From NCBI RefSeq assembly GCF_014200015.1, contig NZ_JACHOT010000010.1, positions 46,343 through 110,342 of the forward strand: a DNA stretch of 64,000 nucleotides, in the 5' to 3' direction. The notes beneath the pieces were generated by a model. It did no database searches. It was not told the origin of the DNA and saw nothing but the letters and a program-made list of their open reading frames with translations. This DNA is from Aminobacter niigataensis. GTDB taxonomy: Bacteria; Pseudomonadota; Alphaproteobacteria; Rhizobiales; Rhizobiaceae. Both the position numbers and the translations under genes were made by a program. How positions within the stretch are numbered: position 1 is the stretch's first letter; each line of letters begins with the position of its first letter. Of this stretch, positions 45,271 to 53,080 are shown piece by piece.

Positions 45271-46086
45271 ATGAAAATGCAGTCTTCCCAGCCCACCGTC
45301 GCCGACCTGCTCGCGCTCAAGGGCAAGCGCCAGCTCACCAAGCTCAGGGTCGAATCGCTCGACGAGGCAGCTGCCGCCAATGCCGCCGGCATCGACATGC
45401 TGTCGGTGCCGCCGGAGGTGCTGTCGCTTGAAGGCTTCCGTGCCGTCTGCCCCACTCCCTTCGTCGTCGGCGGCCTCGAGCCCGGTGCCTACATCACCGA
45501 GGAGGACTATCTCCGCGTCGCCTTCCGCTTGCTCAAGCTCGGCGCCAACGCCGTCTATTGCGGCGCCAGCCTGAAGATCATCCGCCGCCTGCGTGACGAG
45601 GGCATCCCCGTCGTCGGCCATGTCGGGCTGATCCCGTCGCGCCGCACCTGGACCGGCGGCTTCAAGGCTGTCGGCAAGACCGGTGATTCGGCGATAATGG
45701 TCTGGCAGCAGACAAAAGCGCTGGAAGAGGCCGGGGCCTTTGCCGCCGAGATCGAGGTCGTGCCGCCCGCGGTTGCCGAGGCGATCTCAAAACGCACCAG
45801 CCTGCTGATGATCTCGATGGGTGCAGGCGCCGGCTGCGACGCGCAATACCTGTTCGCCACTGACGTGCTCGGCGAGCACGACGGCCACTATCCCAGGCAT
45901 TCCAAGGTCTATCGCGACTTTCATTCACAGTATCAGCGCCTGCAGCAGGAGCGCATCGCCGCTTTCCGCGAATATGCAGCCGATGTTTCGAGCGGCGCCT
46001 ACCCCGCTGCCAGCCACCTTGTCCGCATGGACGCGGCAGAGCAGGATCGTTTCCTGGCCGAGATGGAAAAGATGCCGTTGGTCTAG
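45271..46086 (+). CDS. Divergent PanB-fold (ketopantoate hydroxymethyltransferase-like) enzyme
   Basis: The 271-residue protein follows PanB in length and several blocks: G-H-V-G-L-I-P-S near the middle, G-G-F-K-A-V-G-K-T, I-E-V-V-P (holding the position of the PanB catalytic Glu) and M-G-A-G-A-G-C-D-A-Q. But the PanB V-G-D-S metal motif is replaced by L-S-V-P-P, the A-D-L-P-F Asp by V-G-G-L-E, and the V-K-L-E-G Lys by V-Y-C-G-A (judged by eye). It is therefore unlikely to make ketopantoate. In an operon with an oxygenase that could release formaldehyde, a C1- or aldol-type reaction is conceivable. Confidence 0.75.
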   Translation: MKMQSSQPTVADLLALKGKRQLTKLRVESLDEAAAANAAGIDMLSVPPEVLSLEGFRAVCPTPFVVGGLEPGAYITEEDYLRVAFRLLKLGANAVYCGASLKIIRRLRDEGIPVVGHVGLIPSRRTWTGGFKAVGKTGDSAIMVWQQTKALEEAGAFAAEIEVVPPAVAEAISKRTSLLMISMGAGAGCDAQYLFATDVLGEHDGHYPRHSKVYRDFHSQYQRLQQERIAAFREYAADVSSGAYPAASHLVRMDAAEQDRFLAEMEKMPLV

Positions 46087-46126
46087 GGCAGATCGGGAAG
46101 GACCGCGGAACGACGAGGAGGACAAA

Positions 46127-47203
46127 ATGGCCAGATGGCGTGTTGCCGGCATCAATTTCGATCACATGCATATGGGCGACCTGCTGCGTGAGGTGCATCA
46201 GCATCCCGATGCCGAGATCGTCGGCATCTACGACAGGCAGCCCGAGCGCATGGCTGCCGCGATCGCCAACTTTTCCATCCCGGCGAACCGCGTTTTCACC
46301 GACCTGGACGCCTGCCTCGAGGCGACAAAGCCGGATCTCGCGATCATCTGTGCGGCAACGGCCGAGCACGCCGACCATGTCGAGCGCGTCGCCCGCCACA
46401 AGGTGCATGTGCTGGTCGAAAAGCCCTTCGCGTCATCGCTGGCCGATGCCGACCGCATGATCGCGGCGATGAAGCCGACCGGGCGCCAGATGGCGATCAA
46501 CTGGCCGCTCGCCTGGTATCCCAGCCACAACACGGCGAAGCACCTGATTGATGACGGCGCCATCGGCGAGGTCATCGAAGTCCATTACTACGATGGCAAC
46601 CGCGGACCGCTCTACCACCTCGCCGACAAGGTCGAGGTCACGCCGGAAGAAGTCGAGGCGGCCAAGTCGCAGTCCTGGTGGTACAAGAAGGCTTCCGGCG
46701 GCGGCAGCCTGCGCGACTATCTCGGCTACGGCGTCACGCTGGCCACCTGGTTCCGCAACGGCGACAAGCCGGTCGAGGTCACTTCGGTCGTGGACCAGGT
46801 CCCCGGCATCGAAGTCGACCAGCATTCCATCACCGTCTGCCGCTATGCCAGTGGCCTCTCCAGGTTCGAGACGCGCTGGGGCACCTTTACCGACCCATGG
46901 ACGCTGCAGCCGCAGCCGAAATGCGGCTTCGTCATCGTCGGCAGGGACGGCACCATTTCCAGCTACGACTACGAGCCGCATGTCACGGTGCAGACCCGCA
47001 CGCGGCCCGAGGCGCACCAGATCCCGGTCGACGTGCTCCCCGTCGGTCGTCGCGCGCCGATCGAATATGTGCTGGATTGCCTGGCGAAGGATCAGCCGAT
47101 CTCGGGCCCGCTCTCCCCGACCCTGTCGCGCATCGGCCAGCAGATCACCGACAGTGCTGCCCTTTCGGCCGAACTCAAGCGCACCGTCGAGTTGCTGCCA
47201 TGA
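46127..47203 (+). CDS. Gfo/Idh/MocA-family NAD(P)-dependent dehydrogenase
   Basis: The 358-residue protein has the N-terminal nucleotide-binding strand (V-A-G-I-N-F-D-H-M-H-M-G) and the family motif V-E-K-P-F-A with the catalytic-region Lys. It would oxidise a sugar or cyclitol. ATG 46127 is preceded by CGAGGAGG. Its stop overlaps the start of a second enzyme of the same family (ATGA), so both are made together. The N-terminal G-I-N-F-D-H departs from the usual G-x-G-x-x-G glycine loop, which may alter cofactor binding. Confidence 0.88.
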   Translation: MARWRVAGINFDHMHMGDLLREVHQHPDAEIVGIYDRQPERMAAAIANFSIPANRVFTDLDACLEATKPDLAIICAATAEHADHVERVARHKVHVLVEKPFASSLADADRMIAAMKPTGRQMAINWPLAWYPSHNTAKHLIDDGAIGEVIEVHYYDGNRGPLYHLADKVEVTPEEVEAAKSQSWWYKKASGGGSLRDYLGYGVTLATWFRNGDKPVEVTSVVDQVPGIEVDQHSITVCRYASGLSRFETRWGTFTDPWTLQPQPKCGFVIVGRDGTISSYDYEPHVTVQTRTRPEAHQIPVDVLPVGRRAPIEYVLDCLAKDQPISGPLSPTLSRIGQQITDSAALSAELKRTVELLP

Positions 47204-48330
47204 GCGGGACACCAAGCGAAGACGCCTATGCGCTAAAGGCCGCCGAAACCAGGCTGGTCGCGGCCCCCGACCTCGCCTATCGCCCGCCCCGGCCGAGGAC
47301 CTATGCGCCGCGTATCGCGCTCGTCGGCGCCGGCGGCATTTCCTTCGCCCATCTCGATGCCTATCGCAAAGCCGGTTTCGACGTAGCCGTCATCTGCAAC
47401 CGCACGCTGGCCAAGGCCGCCGAACGTCGCGACGAGTTCTTTCCCAATGCGGCGATCACCGACGACCTTGCCGCAGTTCTCGTCCGCGACGACATCGAGG
47501 TCCTGGACATCACCACCCATCCGGCCGAGCGCGAAGGCATGATCGAGCGGGCGCTTCTCGCCGGCAAGCATGTGCTGTCGCAGAAACCCTATGTGCTCGA
47601 CCTCGACACCGGCGAACGCCTTGCCGACCTTGCGGAGCGACAGGGCGTGAAGCTCGCCGTCAACCAGAATGGCCGCTGGGCGCCACATCTCGCCTGGATG
47701 CGCGAGGCGGTTCGCACCGGCCTGATCGGCGACCTCGTCTCCTGCCACGTCTCGATCCACTGGAACCACGGCTGGATCAAGGGCACGCCCTTCGAAGCGA
47801 TCGACGATCTCGTGCTCTATGATTTCGGCGTGCATTGGTTCGACTTCCTGGTGAGCCTGATCGGCGACCGCGCCACCTCTGTCTATGCGACCCGCGCCCG
47901 CGCCGCCGGACAGGAGGCACGGCCTCCGCTTCTTGCACAGGCGCTGGTCGAATTCGACGGTGGGCAGGCTTCTCTGGGCTTCGACGGGGCGACGCCCTTC
48001 GGCCCGCAGGACCGCACCTACATCGCCGGCACTGGAGGCAGCCTGTCGAGCACCGGCCCCGACCTCGGCATTCAGGCGGTGGAATTGACGACCATGGCCG
48101 GTACGGCACGGCCCGCGCTCGCAGGCAGCTGGTTCAACGACGGCTTTGCCGGCACGATGGGGGAGCTTCTGTCGGCCATCGAAGACGGCCGCGAGCCGCT
48201 CAACGGCGCCCGGGCCAATCTGCGGAGCCTTGGGCTGACCTTCGCCGCGATCGCCTCGACGCATCGCGGCACACCGGTCGTGCCCAGCGCCGTTCGCAGC
48301 TTGGAGGAGGCGAAACGTTCTCCGGGCTGA
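47200..48330 (+). CDS. Gfo/Idh/MocA-family dehydrogenase with N-terminal extension
   Basis: The 376-residue protein has an N-terminal ~37-residue extension, then the classic nucleotide loop A-L-V-G-A-G-G-I-S, S-Q-K-P-Y-V-L-D (E-K-P variant) and C-terminal Y-D-F-G-V-H-W-F-D. It probably acts on the product of the first dehydrogenase or the same cyclitol/sugar at another carbon. Start ATG 47200 overlaps the upstream stop. It is the last gene of the moc-like operon; the opposite-strand hydroxyacid dehydrogenase converges 60 bases downstream. Confidence 0.88.
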   Translation: MSGTPSEDAYALKAAETRLVAAPDLAYRPPRPRTYAPRIALVGAGGISFAHLDAYRKAGFDVAVICNRTLAKAAERRDEFFPNAAITDDLAAVLVRDDIEVLDITTHPAEREGMIERALLAGKHVLSQKPYVLDLDTGERLADLAERQGVKLAVNQNGRWAPHLAWMREAVRTGLIGDLVSCHVSIHWNHGWIKGTPFEAIDDLVLYDFGVHWFDFLVSLIGDRATSVYATRARAAGQEARPPLLAQALVEFDGGQASLGFDGATPFGPQDRTYIAGTGGSLSSTGPDLGIQAVELTTMAGTARPALAGSWFNDGFAGTMGELLSAIEDGREPLNGARANLRSLGLTFAAIASTHRGTPVVPSAVRSLEEAKRSPG

Positions 48331-48390
48331 GCCCGGACCAACGCCTCGTTCCAAGGTTTCAATCGACCCGCAAGACCGTCTGTCGCGTAT

Positions 48391-49353
48391 TTAGACAGGC
48401 CCAGCCAACACACGAAGCGGCGCTCCACCCAACCACGCGCCGATATTCTCGAGCGCGTCCCCATAGTAGACGCGGTAGTTGTTTTCAGACACATAGCCAA
48501 TATGGGGCGTCGTGATCAGCCGATCTGATCGACGGAGCGCGTGATCAGCAGGCAACGGCTCGGCATCGAACACATCGAGTGCCGCCCCCCCGATGGTCCC
48601 GGCATCGAGTGCATCGACCAGTGCCTCGGTATCTATGAGGCCACCGCGCGAGGTATTGATCAGCAAAGCTGTGGGTTTCATTTTTCGCAGCTCATTGGCA
48701 CCGATCATATGCCTTGTGGTCTCGGAGAGGACCATATGCAGGCTGACGACATCGGCGGTTTCCAGCAGATGCTCCAGAGACGGGGCCAGGGTGACCCCGG
48801 CATCGAGACAACGGGCGTTGGTCAGGTTGGGACTCCAAGCCAATGGCTCCAGCTGGAAGGCCTTCGCATAGCGCGCAATCACTTGTCCGATGCGGCCCAG
48901 CCCGACAATGCCGATGGTCTTGCCTGCGAGATCGACCCCAACCGTACCCTGCCAATGGCCATTGGTCCGTATCGCCTGATGTTCCTGCGGAATGTGCCTG
49001 GCCAGCGCCAGAAGCAGACCCCAGGTGAGTTCGGGCGTCGGCGTGGAAATGCTGCGAGTGCCGCAAACCGTGATGCCCTGTCGCGCCGCAGCCGCCAAGT
49101 CGATTGCGGCATTGACCATGCCCGTCGTGATCAGCAACTTCAGCCGCGGCAGCTTCGACAAAAGGCCTGCATCGAAACGCGTCCGCTCGCGCATCGCAAC
49201 AATGATGTCGGCATCGGCGATCGTCGCCAGCGTATTGACGCTATCCATCGGAAGATGACTAAAAGTCAGCTCGACCTTGCCCTGAAGACTGTCCCAGTCC
49301 GCGCATTTTCTCGCTGCATCCTGATAATCGTCAAGCACGACGCAATTCAACAT
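48391..49353 (-). CDS. D-2-hydroxyacid dehydrogenase
   Basis: The 320-residue NAD-dependent dehydrogenase has nucleotide loop G-L-G-R-I-G-Q-V-I-A, N-T-S-R-G-G-L-I-D, A-L-D-V-F-D-A-E-P-L-P and catalytic T-T-P-H-I-G-Y-V (His). It would interconvert a 2-keto acid and a D-2-hydroxy acid. It is the last gene of the creatininase/ABC cluster on this strand, 32 bases beyond the RidA-like gene, so probably handles a late acid intermediate. Confidence 0.9.
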   Translation of the reverse strand: MLNCVVLDDYQDAARKCADWDSLQGKVELTFSHLPMDSVNTLATIADADIIVAMRERTRFDAGLLSKLPRLKLLITTGMVNAAIDLAAAARQGITVCGTRSISTPTPELTWGLLLALARHIPQEHQAIRTNGHWQGTVGVDLAGKTIGIVGLGRIGQVIARYAKAFQLEPLAWSPNLTNARCLDAGVTLAPSLEHLLETADVVSLHMVLSETTRHMIGANELRKMKPTALLINTSRGGLIDTEALVDALDAGTIGGAALDVFDAEPLPADHALRRSDRLITTPHIGYVSENNYRVYYGDALENIGAWLGGAPLRVLAGPV

Positions 49354-49385
49354 AGGACCACCCGGAATGAGCTATTAGTCATGCG

Positions 49386-49793
49386 TCAGCGGGCACGGGC
49401 CGCGACGACTTCGATCTCGACCTTGAATTCCTCGCGGGTAAATCCGCTGACGATCATCAGGGTCGATGCGGGTGCCGGGTCGGGAAAAAGCCGATCCCTC
49501 ACCGACATGTACGGTTTCATGTAGGCCCTGTCGGTGACGAAGGCGTTGATCCGCACGACGTCCGCCAGGGACATTCCGCCTTCGGCGAGAATGACGCGGA
49601 TGTTGTCGAAGCAGCGTTCTGCCTGCTCGGCGACATCAGGCGAGATTTCGCCATCGGACGATATCCCCAATTGCCCTGAACAGAAGATCAGTTCGCAATC
49701 GGCAGCCACCGCGACGCCATGGCTATAGGCCGCGAGTGGGGGCTGGATCGATTGAGGCAAAAGGTGCCTCAACGCGCTTTTGGTGTCATTCAT
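49386..49793 (-). CDS. RidA-like (YjgF/YER057c/UK114) protein lacking the catalytic Arg
   Basis: The 135-residue protein has the chorismate-mutase-like RidA fold (Y-S-H-G-V-A-V-A near the start, C-S-G-Q-L-G-I, N-A-F-V-T-D, V-E-I-E-V-V-A-A at the end). The P-A-R-S/T segment of imine-deaminating RidA reads P-A-P-A-S-T, so the key Arg appears missing and classical enamine/imine hydrolysis is doubtful. ATG 49793 has GAGG six bases upstream; a TTG at 49805 is an alternative. Relatives such as RutC work in nitrogen-compound catabolism. Confidence 0.85.
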   Translation of the reverse strand: MNDTKSALRHLLPQSIQPPLAAYSHGVAVAADCELIFCSGQLGISSDGEISPDVAEQAERCFDNIRVILAEGGMSLADVVRINAFVTDRAYMKPYMSVRDRLFPDPAPASTLMIVSGFTREEFKVEIEVVAARAR

Positions 49794-49899
49794 CTCATGC
49801 CTCAAATCACTGGATGCGAAGCCGCATCTCCCTGTCTCTCGAACGAAGGGGACGTGCGAGCGACCTGTTTCGACTGCTGGTTTCAGGAAATCCCGCGGC

Positions 49900-50283
49900 T
49901 CAGTTGGCAGCCTGCTCGGCCATCACTTCCTGCGCCACGCGAAAGCACTCGAGCGCCCGTGGAACGCCGCAGTAGATGGCAACCACATGAATGGCCGCCC
50001 TGACCTGTTCCTTCGTCACGCCGTTCGCATTCATTGCGGCACGGCAGTGAATCTTCCACTCGTGCATCTGCCCAAGAGCACCGATCATTGCGAGGTTCAT
50101 CAGGCTTCGGGTTCTTACTTCGATGGCGTCATCGCTCCAGCCGAAGCCCCATGCCCAGGCAGTCATCGCTTCCTGAAAGGGCCGCGTGAACTCATCGGCT
50201 TCGGTGAGGTTGGCAGCGACATAATCTTCGCCGAGTGTCGCACGTCGCTTCGCCACGCCGCGTTCGAACAGCTTGTTGTCCAC
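49900..50283 (-). CDS. Carboxymuconolactone-decarboxylase-family protein
   Basis: The 127-residue all-helical protein resembles PcaC (R-R-A-T-L-G-E-D-Y-V near the start, R-S-L-M-N-L-A-M-I-G-A-L-G, and H-V-A-I-Y-C-G-V-P-R-A). It lacks the C-x-x-C of AhpD peroxidases, so a decarboxylase or lactone-type reaction is likelier than a redox one. The start codon is GTG 50283. It lies between the TetR and RidA-like genes on the same strand. Confidence 0.85.
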   Translation of the reverse strand: MDNKLFERGVAKRRATLGEDYVAANLTEADEFTRPFQEAMTAWAWGFGWSDDAIEVRTRSLMNLAMIGALGQMHEWKIHCRAAMNANGVTKEQVRAAIHVVAIYCGVPRALECFRVAQEVMAEQAAN

Positions 50284-50343
50284 GTTTTCTACCTTGATAT
50301 GTTGATGGCGTTCGTTCGCGCGGCGCAGCGTCGGCGATAAACG

Positions 50344-51003
50344 TCAGACTTCGCTTTTCACGCTGGCTGGATCCAGGCCGCAGCCACGGAGCACAAAAGT
50401 CGTCACCTCGGCAACGATGCGCTCGCGGTCCAGGGGTTGCCCCTCCTTGACCCCCATGATCGCGCGAACTTGCGATTCATAGTCGGCGTAATATTGCGTC
50501 AGCGCCCAAAGATGAAACATGAACAGGATGGGGTCGAGGGGCTGAATAAGGCCGGTGCTGATCCAGCGCTCGACGACGAGCGCAGCCTTGCGGCGCCGCG
50601 CCGTCCACTGTTTCCACAGCGGCGCCATGAATGTGCCGCCACTCAGGACGTCATTTGTCAGAAGCCGGGATTCCTGGGGAAAATCGAGCGCGAAGTCGAG
50701 CTTGCTGCGGATAAGCGCCGAGATCGCCTCGACGGGATCGGCGTGCTTGCCCGCAAGCGTGATGCCCTTGCCCCATCGGGTGATGGCGCGGCGCATCACC
50801 TCGGCATAAAGCGCTTCCTTGCTGTCGATGTAATAGTGGAGATGCTGCTTGGAGATGCCGGCGCGCTCGGCGATCCCCTGGGTCGACGCTCCCTTCGGCC
50901 CATGGAGCGAGAATTCCACGATGGCCGCATCATAGATTGCGTCGAGCACCTGCTTGCGCTTGGCAGCGGAGTACGGCGTGCGTGGTGCATCAGCTGTTTT
51001 CAT
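50344..51003 (-). CDS. TetR-family regulator, RutR-like
   Basis: The 219-residue regulator has a TetR helix-turn-helix (I-A-E-R-A-G-I-S-K-Q-H-L-H-Y-Y, residues ~45-59) and a C-terminal domain resembling RutR (D-F-P-Q-E-S-R-L-L, W-A-L-T-Q-Y-Y-A-D). RutR senses uracil/thymine and controls pyrimidine use, so an N-heterocycle or related ligand is plausible here (inference). It sits inside the operon, three bases after the PDR-type reductase gene. Confidence 0.85.
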   Translation of the reverse strand: MKTADAPRTPYSAAKRKQVLDAIYDAAIVEFSLHGPKGASTQGIAERAGISKQHLHYYIDSKEALYAEVMRRAITRWGKGITLAGKHADPVEAISALIRSKLDFALDFPQESRLLTNDVLSGGTFMAPLWKQWTARRRKAALVVERWISTGLIQPLDPILFMFHLWALTQYYADYESQVRAIMGVKEGQPLDRERIVAEVTTFVLRGCGLDPASVKSEV

Positions 51004-51006
51004 GGA

Positions 51007-51969
51007 TCACAATTCGATGCGAAGAGTGGAGCTGAACGCACGGCTGCAGCACAGGGCAAGTTTGTTCTTACGCTCACGCGGGCTCAGGCAGAAGTCACGG
51101 TGATCGGGCTCGCCATCTGAATAGTTAGTCACGCAGGTACCACATACACCTTCCTCGCACGAGGTCGGAACATCAATACCGTGGACGCGCAAGACATCCA
51201 AGATGCTCTTGTCGGAGGGCACCACTAATTCTTTGCCGGATTGCGCAAGAATTACCGCAAATTGCCGGATCTCGCCTTCCGCCACGTCTTCTCTGTTGGC
51301 CGCGAAATGTTCGACATGCACCTGGTCGGAAGGCCAGTGTGCAGCATGCGACCGCACTGCCTTCATGAAGCCGTCCGGACCGCAGAGATAGAGATGCCGA
51401 CCATCTGCAGTTCCACCCAGCAATTGGGCAAGGTCGATCTTCTCAGGCTCGTCAGCGGCGTCGAAATGCAGCCGCATGTGCGCCGCAAGTTCGGGACGCC
51501 CCAGGCGTTCGGCAAAAGGCAGAAAAGCCCGTCCACGCGCGAACAACGCAAGATCGAAGTCGATGCCCCTTGCAAGCAGGGTTTCCGCCATGGCCATCAG
51601 CGGCGTCATGCCGATGCCACCGCCGACAAGCAGAACACGAGCCGAGCCCGGTTCCAACGCGAAATGATTGCGCGGGGTGCTGATCTCGACCCGATCACCA
51701 GCTTTGACGCTGTCATGCATCGCCGCTGAACCGCCTCGCCCGTTCGGTTCCCGTTTGACGGCGATCACATACCGCCCGGTCTCGGTCGGATCGTTGCAGA
51801 GCGAATATTGCCGAACGTACCCTCCCGGCGCATAGACGTCGACATGCGCTCCCGCATCGAATGCAGGCAGACAATAGCCGTCGGCTGCCCGCAGGTCGAA
51901 GCTGCGAATGTCTTGCGTCTCGTCGATGATCTCTTGGACCACGACCTGGAGCCGGGAAGGAGTTGTCAT
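51007..51969 (-). CDS. Phthalate-dioxygenase-reductase/VanB-type oxidoreductase
   Basis: The 320-residue protein has an FMN-binding N-terminal domain (R-Q-Y-S-L-C-N), NAD domain (L-L-V-G-G-G-I-G-M-T-P-L) and C-terminal plant-type [2Fe-2S] domain with ligands in C-E-E-G-V-C-G-T-C and a later Cys in F-C-L-S-P. It moves electrons from NADH to an oxygenase. No terminal oxygenase is encoded in this cluster; the only oxygenase in the window is the moc-like one 6 kb away, on the other strand. Confidence 0.9.
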   Translation of the reverse strand: MTTPSRLQVVVQEIIDETQDIRSFDLRAADGYCLPAFDAGAHVDVYAPGGYVRQYSLCNDPTETGRYVIAVKREPNGRGGSAAMHDSVKAGDRVEISTPRNHFALEPGSARVLLVGGGIGMTPLMAMAETLLARGIDFDLALFARGRAFLPFAERLGRPELAAHMRLHFDAADEPEKIDLAQLLGGTADGRHLYLCGPDGFMKAVRSHAAHWPSDQVHVEHFAANREDVAEGEIRQFAVILAQSGKELVVPSDKSILDVLRVHGIDVPTSCEEGVCGTCVTNYSDGEPDHRDFCLSPRERKNKLALCCSRAFSSTLRIEL

Positions 51970-52006
51970 TCTATCCTCGTACTAGGCACTTGCATGCTTG
52001 CAGGCG

Positions 52007-53041
52007 TTATTTGGTCTCAAGTTGCTTCCGCACCTCGAGCCCGACGCCCTTGTTGACGAACTGATCCGTGACGGCGGTCTTGAGGTCGATCTCGCCAGGC
52101 TTGTAGAGCCCGACTTCCACCATCTCGTCGTGAAAACCGGCAAGGCGCTTGAGATCGATGGCTCCGAGGCCCTTGTCTACGGCGTCGCCCGTATCGGCGA
52201 GGCCTCGCCGTTGGATTTCCGCGACCTCCGCCTCAAGCTTCTCTTCAGTCATCTCCGGATTGTCTTCGCGGATCAGGGCATAGGCTTGCTTGCGGTCGCC
52301 GTAGAGGTAGTTGTTCCATCCAATGATCGAGGCATCGACGAAGCGCTGCACCAGGTCCGGGTTGTCCTGGATGAGTTCACTGCGCGTCTCGATGATGTTC
52401 GAGTAGGCAGTCCAGCCGTAGTCGGCGAGCATGAATACGTCGGGCTTGAACGTGTCGACGTAAAGCGCTTCCGCGGTGGCATAGGCTTGCTGCACCGAAT
52501 CCGGCTTGGTCAGGAACGGCGCCAGCGTGTAGTTGTATGGCTTCACCTGGTCGTCGCTGAAGCCGAACTTCAGCTTTAGCCATGGCCACCAGGTGAACTG
52601 CGCCGGCTTGCCGATGAACACCATCGGAGCCGCCTTCATGTCGCCGAGTTCCTTGTACCGGCCCGGATGTGCCATCAGTGCCTGCGGGTCCTTCTGGAAG
52701 AAGGCTGCCACGATCGTGGTGGGTATCTTTGCCCGGTTGTTTTCCAACGCATTCTGAGGCGACGGAGACAACAGGAAGTCGACCTTGCCGGCCGGCAACA
52801 GCGCGCGGGTGTTGACCTGCGGCCCCCCCTGCACGATCTCGACGTCGAGGCCGTACTTCTTGTAGGTGCCGTCGGCAATCGCCTGGTAGAACCCACCCTG
52901 ACTGCCCTGAGCCTTCCAGTTGGTGGCGAAGCCGACCTTGTCTTGCGCATGGGCCGCCATGCCCGATCCGATCAGACCTCCAGCCAGAGCGGCTAGAGCC
53001 AAGCCCATACGCTTGAGTTTAGTTTCAATCATCCCATTCAT
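52007..53041 (-). CDS. NMT1/SsuA-type ABC binding protein, copy 1
   Basis: The 344-residue protein has a Sec signal peptide (L-A-L-A-A-L-A-G-G-L-I-G, ending A-H-A-Q) and an NMT1/THI5-like mature fold (A-T-N-W-K-A-Q-G near the start, E-I-V-Q-G-G-P-Q-V-N-T-R). Such proteins bind sulfonates, pyrimidine precursors or aromatic acids for import. The gene lies between the FAD oxidoreductase and PDR-type reductase genes, near the matching permease and ATPase. A close paralogue is encoded at 58871-59899. Confidence 0.88.
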   Translation of the reverse strand: MNGMIETKLKRMGLALAALAGGLIGSGMAAHAQDKVGFATNWKAQGSQGGFYQAIADGTYKKYGLDVEIVQGGPQVNTRALLPAGKVDFLLSPSPQNALENNRAKIPTTIVAAFFQKDPQALMAHPGRYKELGDMKAAPMVFIGKPAQFTWWPWLKLKFGFSDDQVKPYNYTLAPFLTKPDSVQQAYATAEALYVDTFKPDVFMLADYGWTAYSNIIETRSELIQDNPDLVQRFVDASIIGWNNYLYGDRKQAYALIREDNPEMTEEKLEAEVAEIQRRGLADTGDAVDKGLGAIDLKRLAGFHDEMVEVGLYKPGEIDLKTAVTDQFVNKGVGLEVRKQLETK

Positions 53042-53080
53042 GGTGTTTTCCTCCCAAGTAGCTGTAGCCGATTGTGACCG

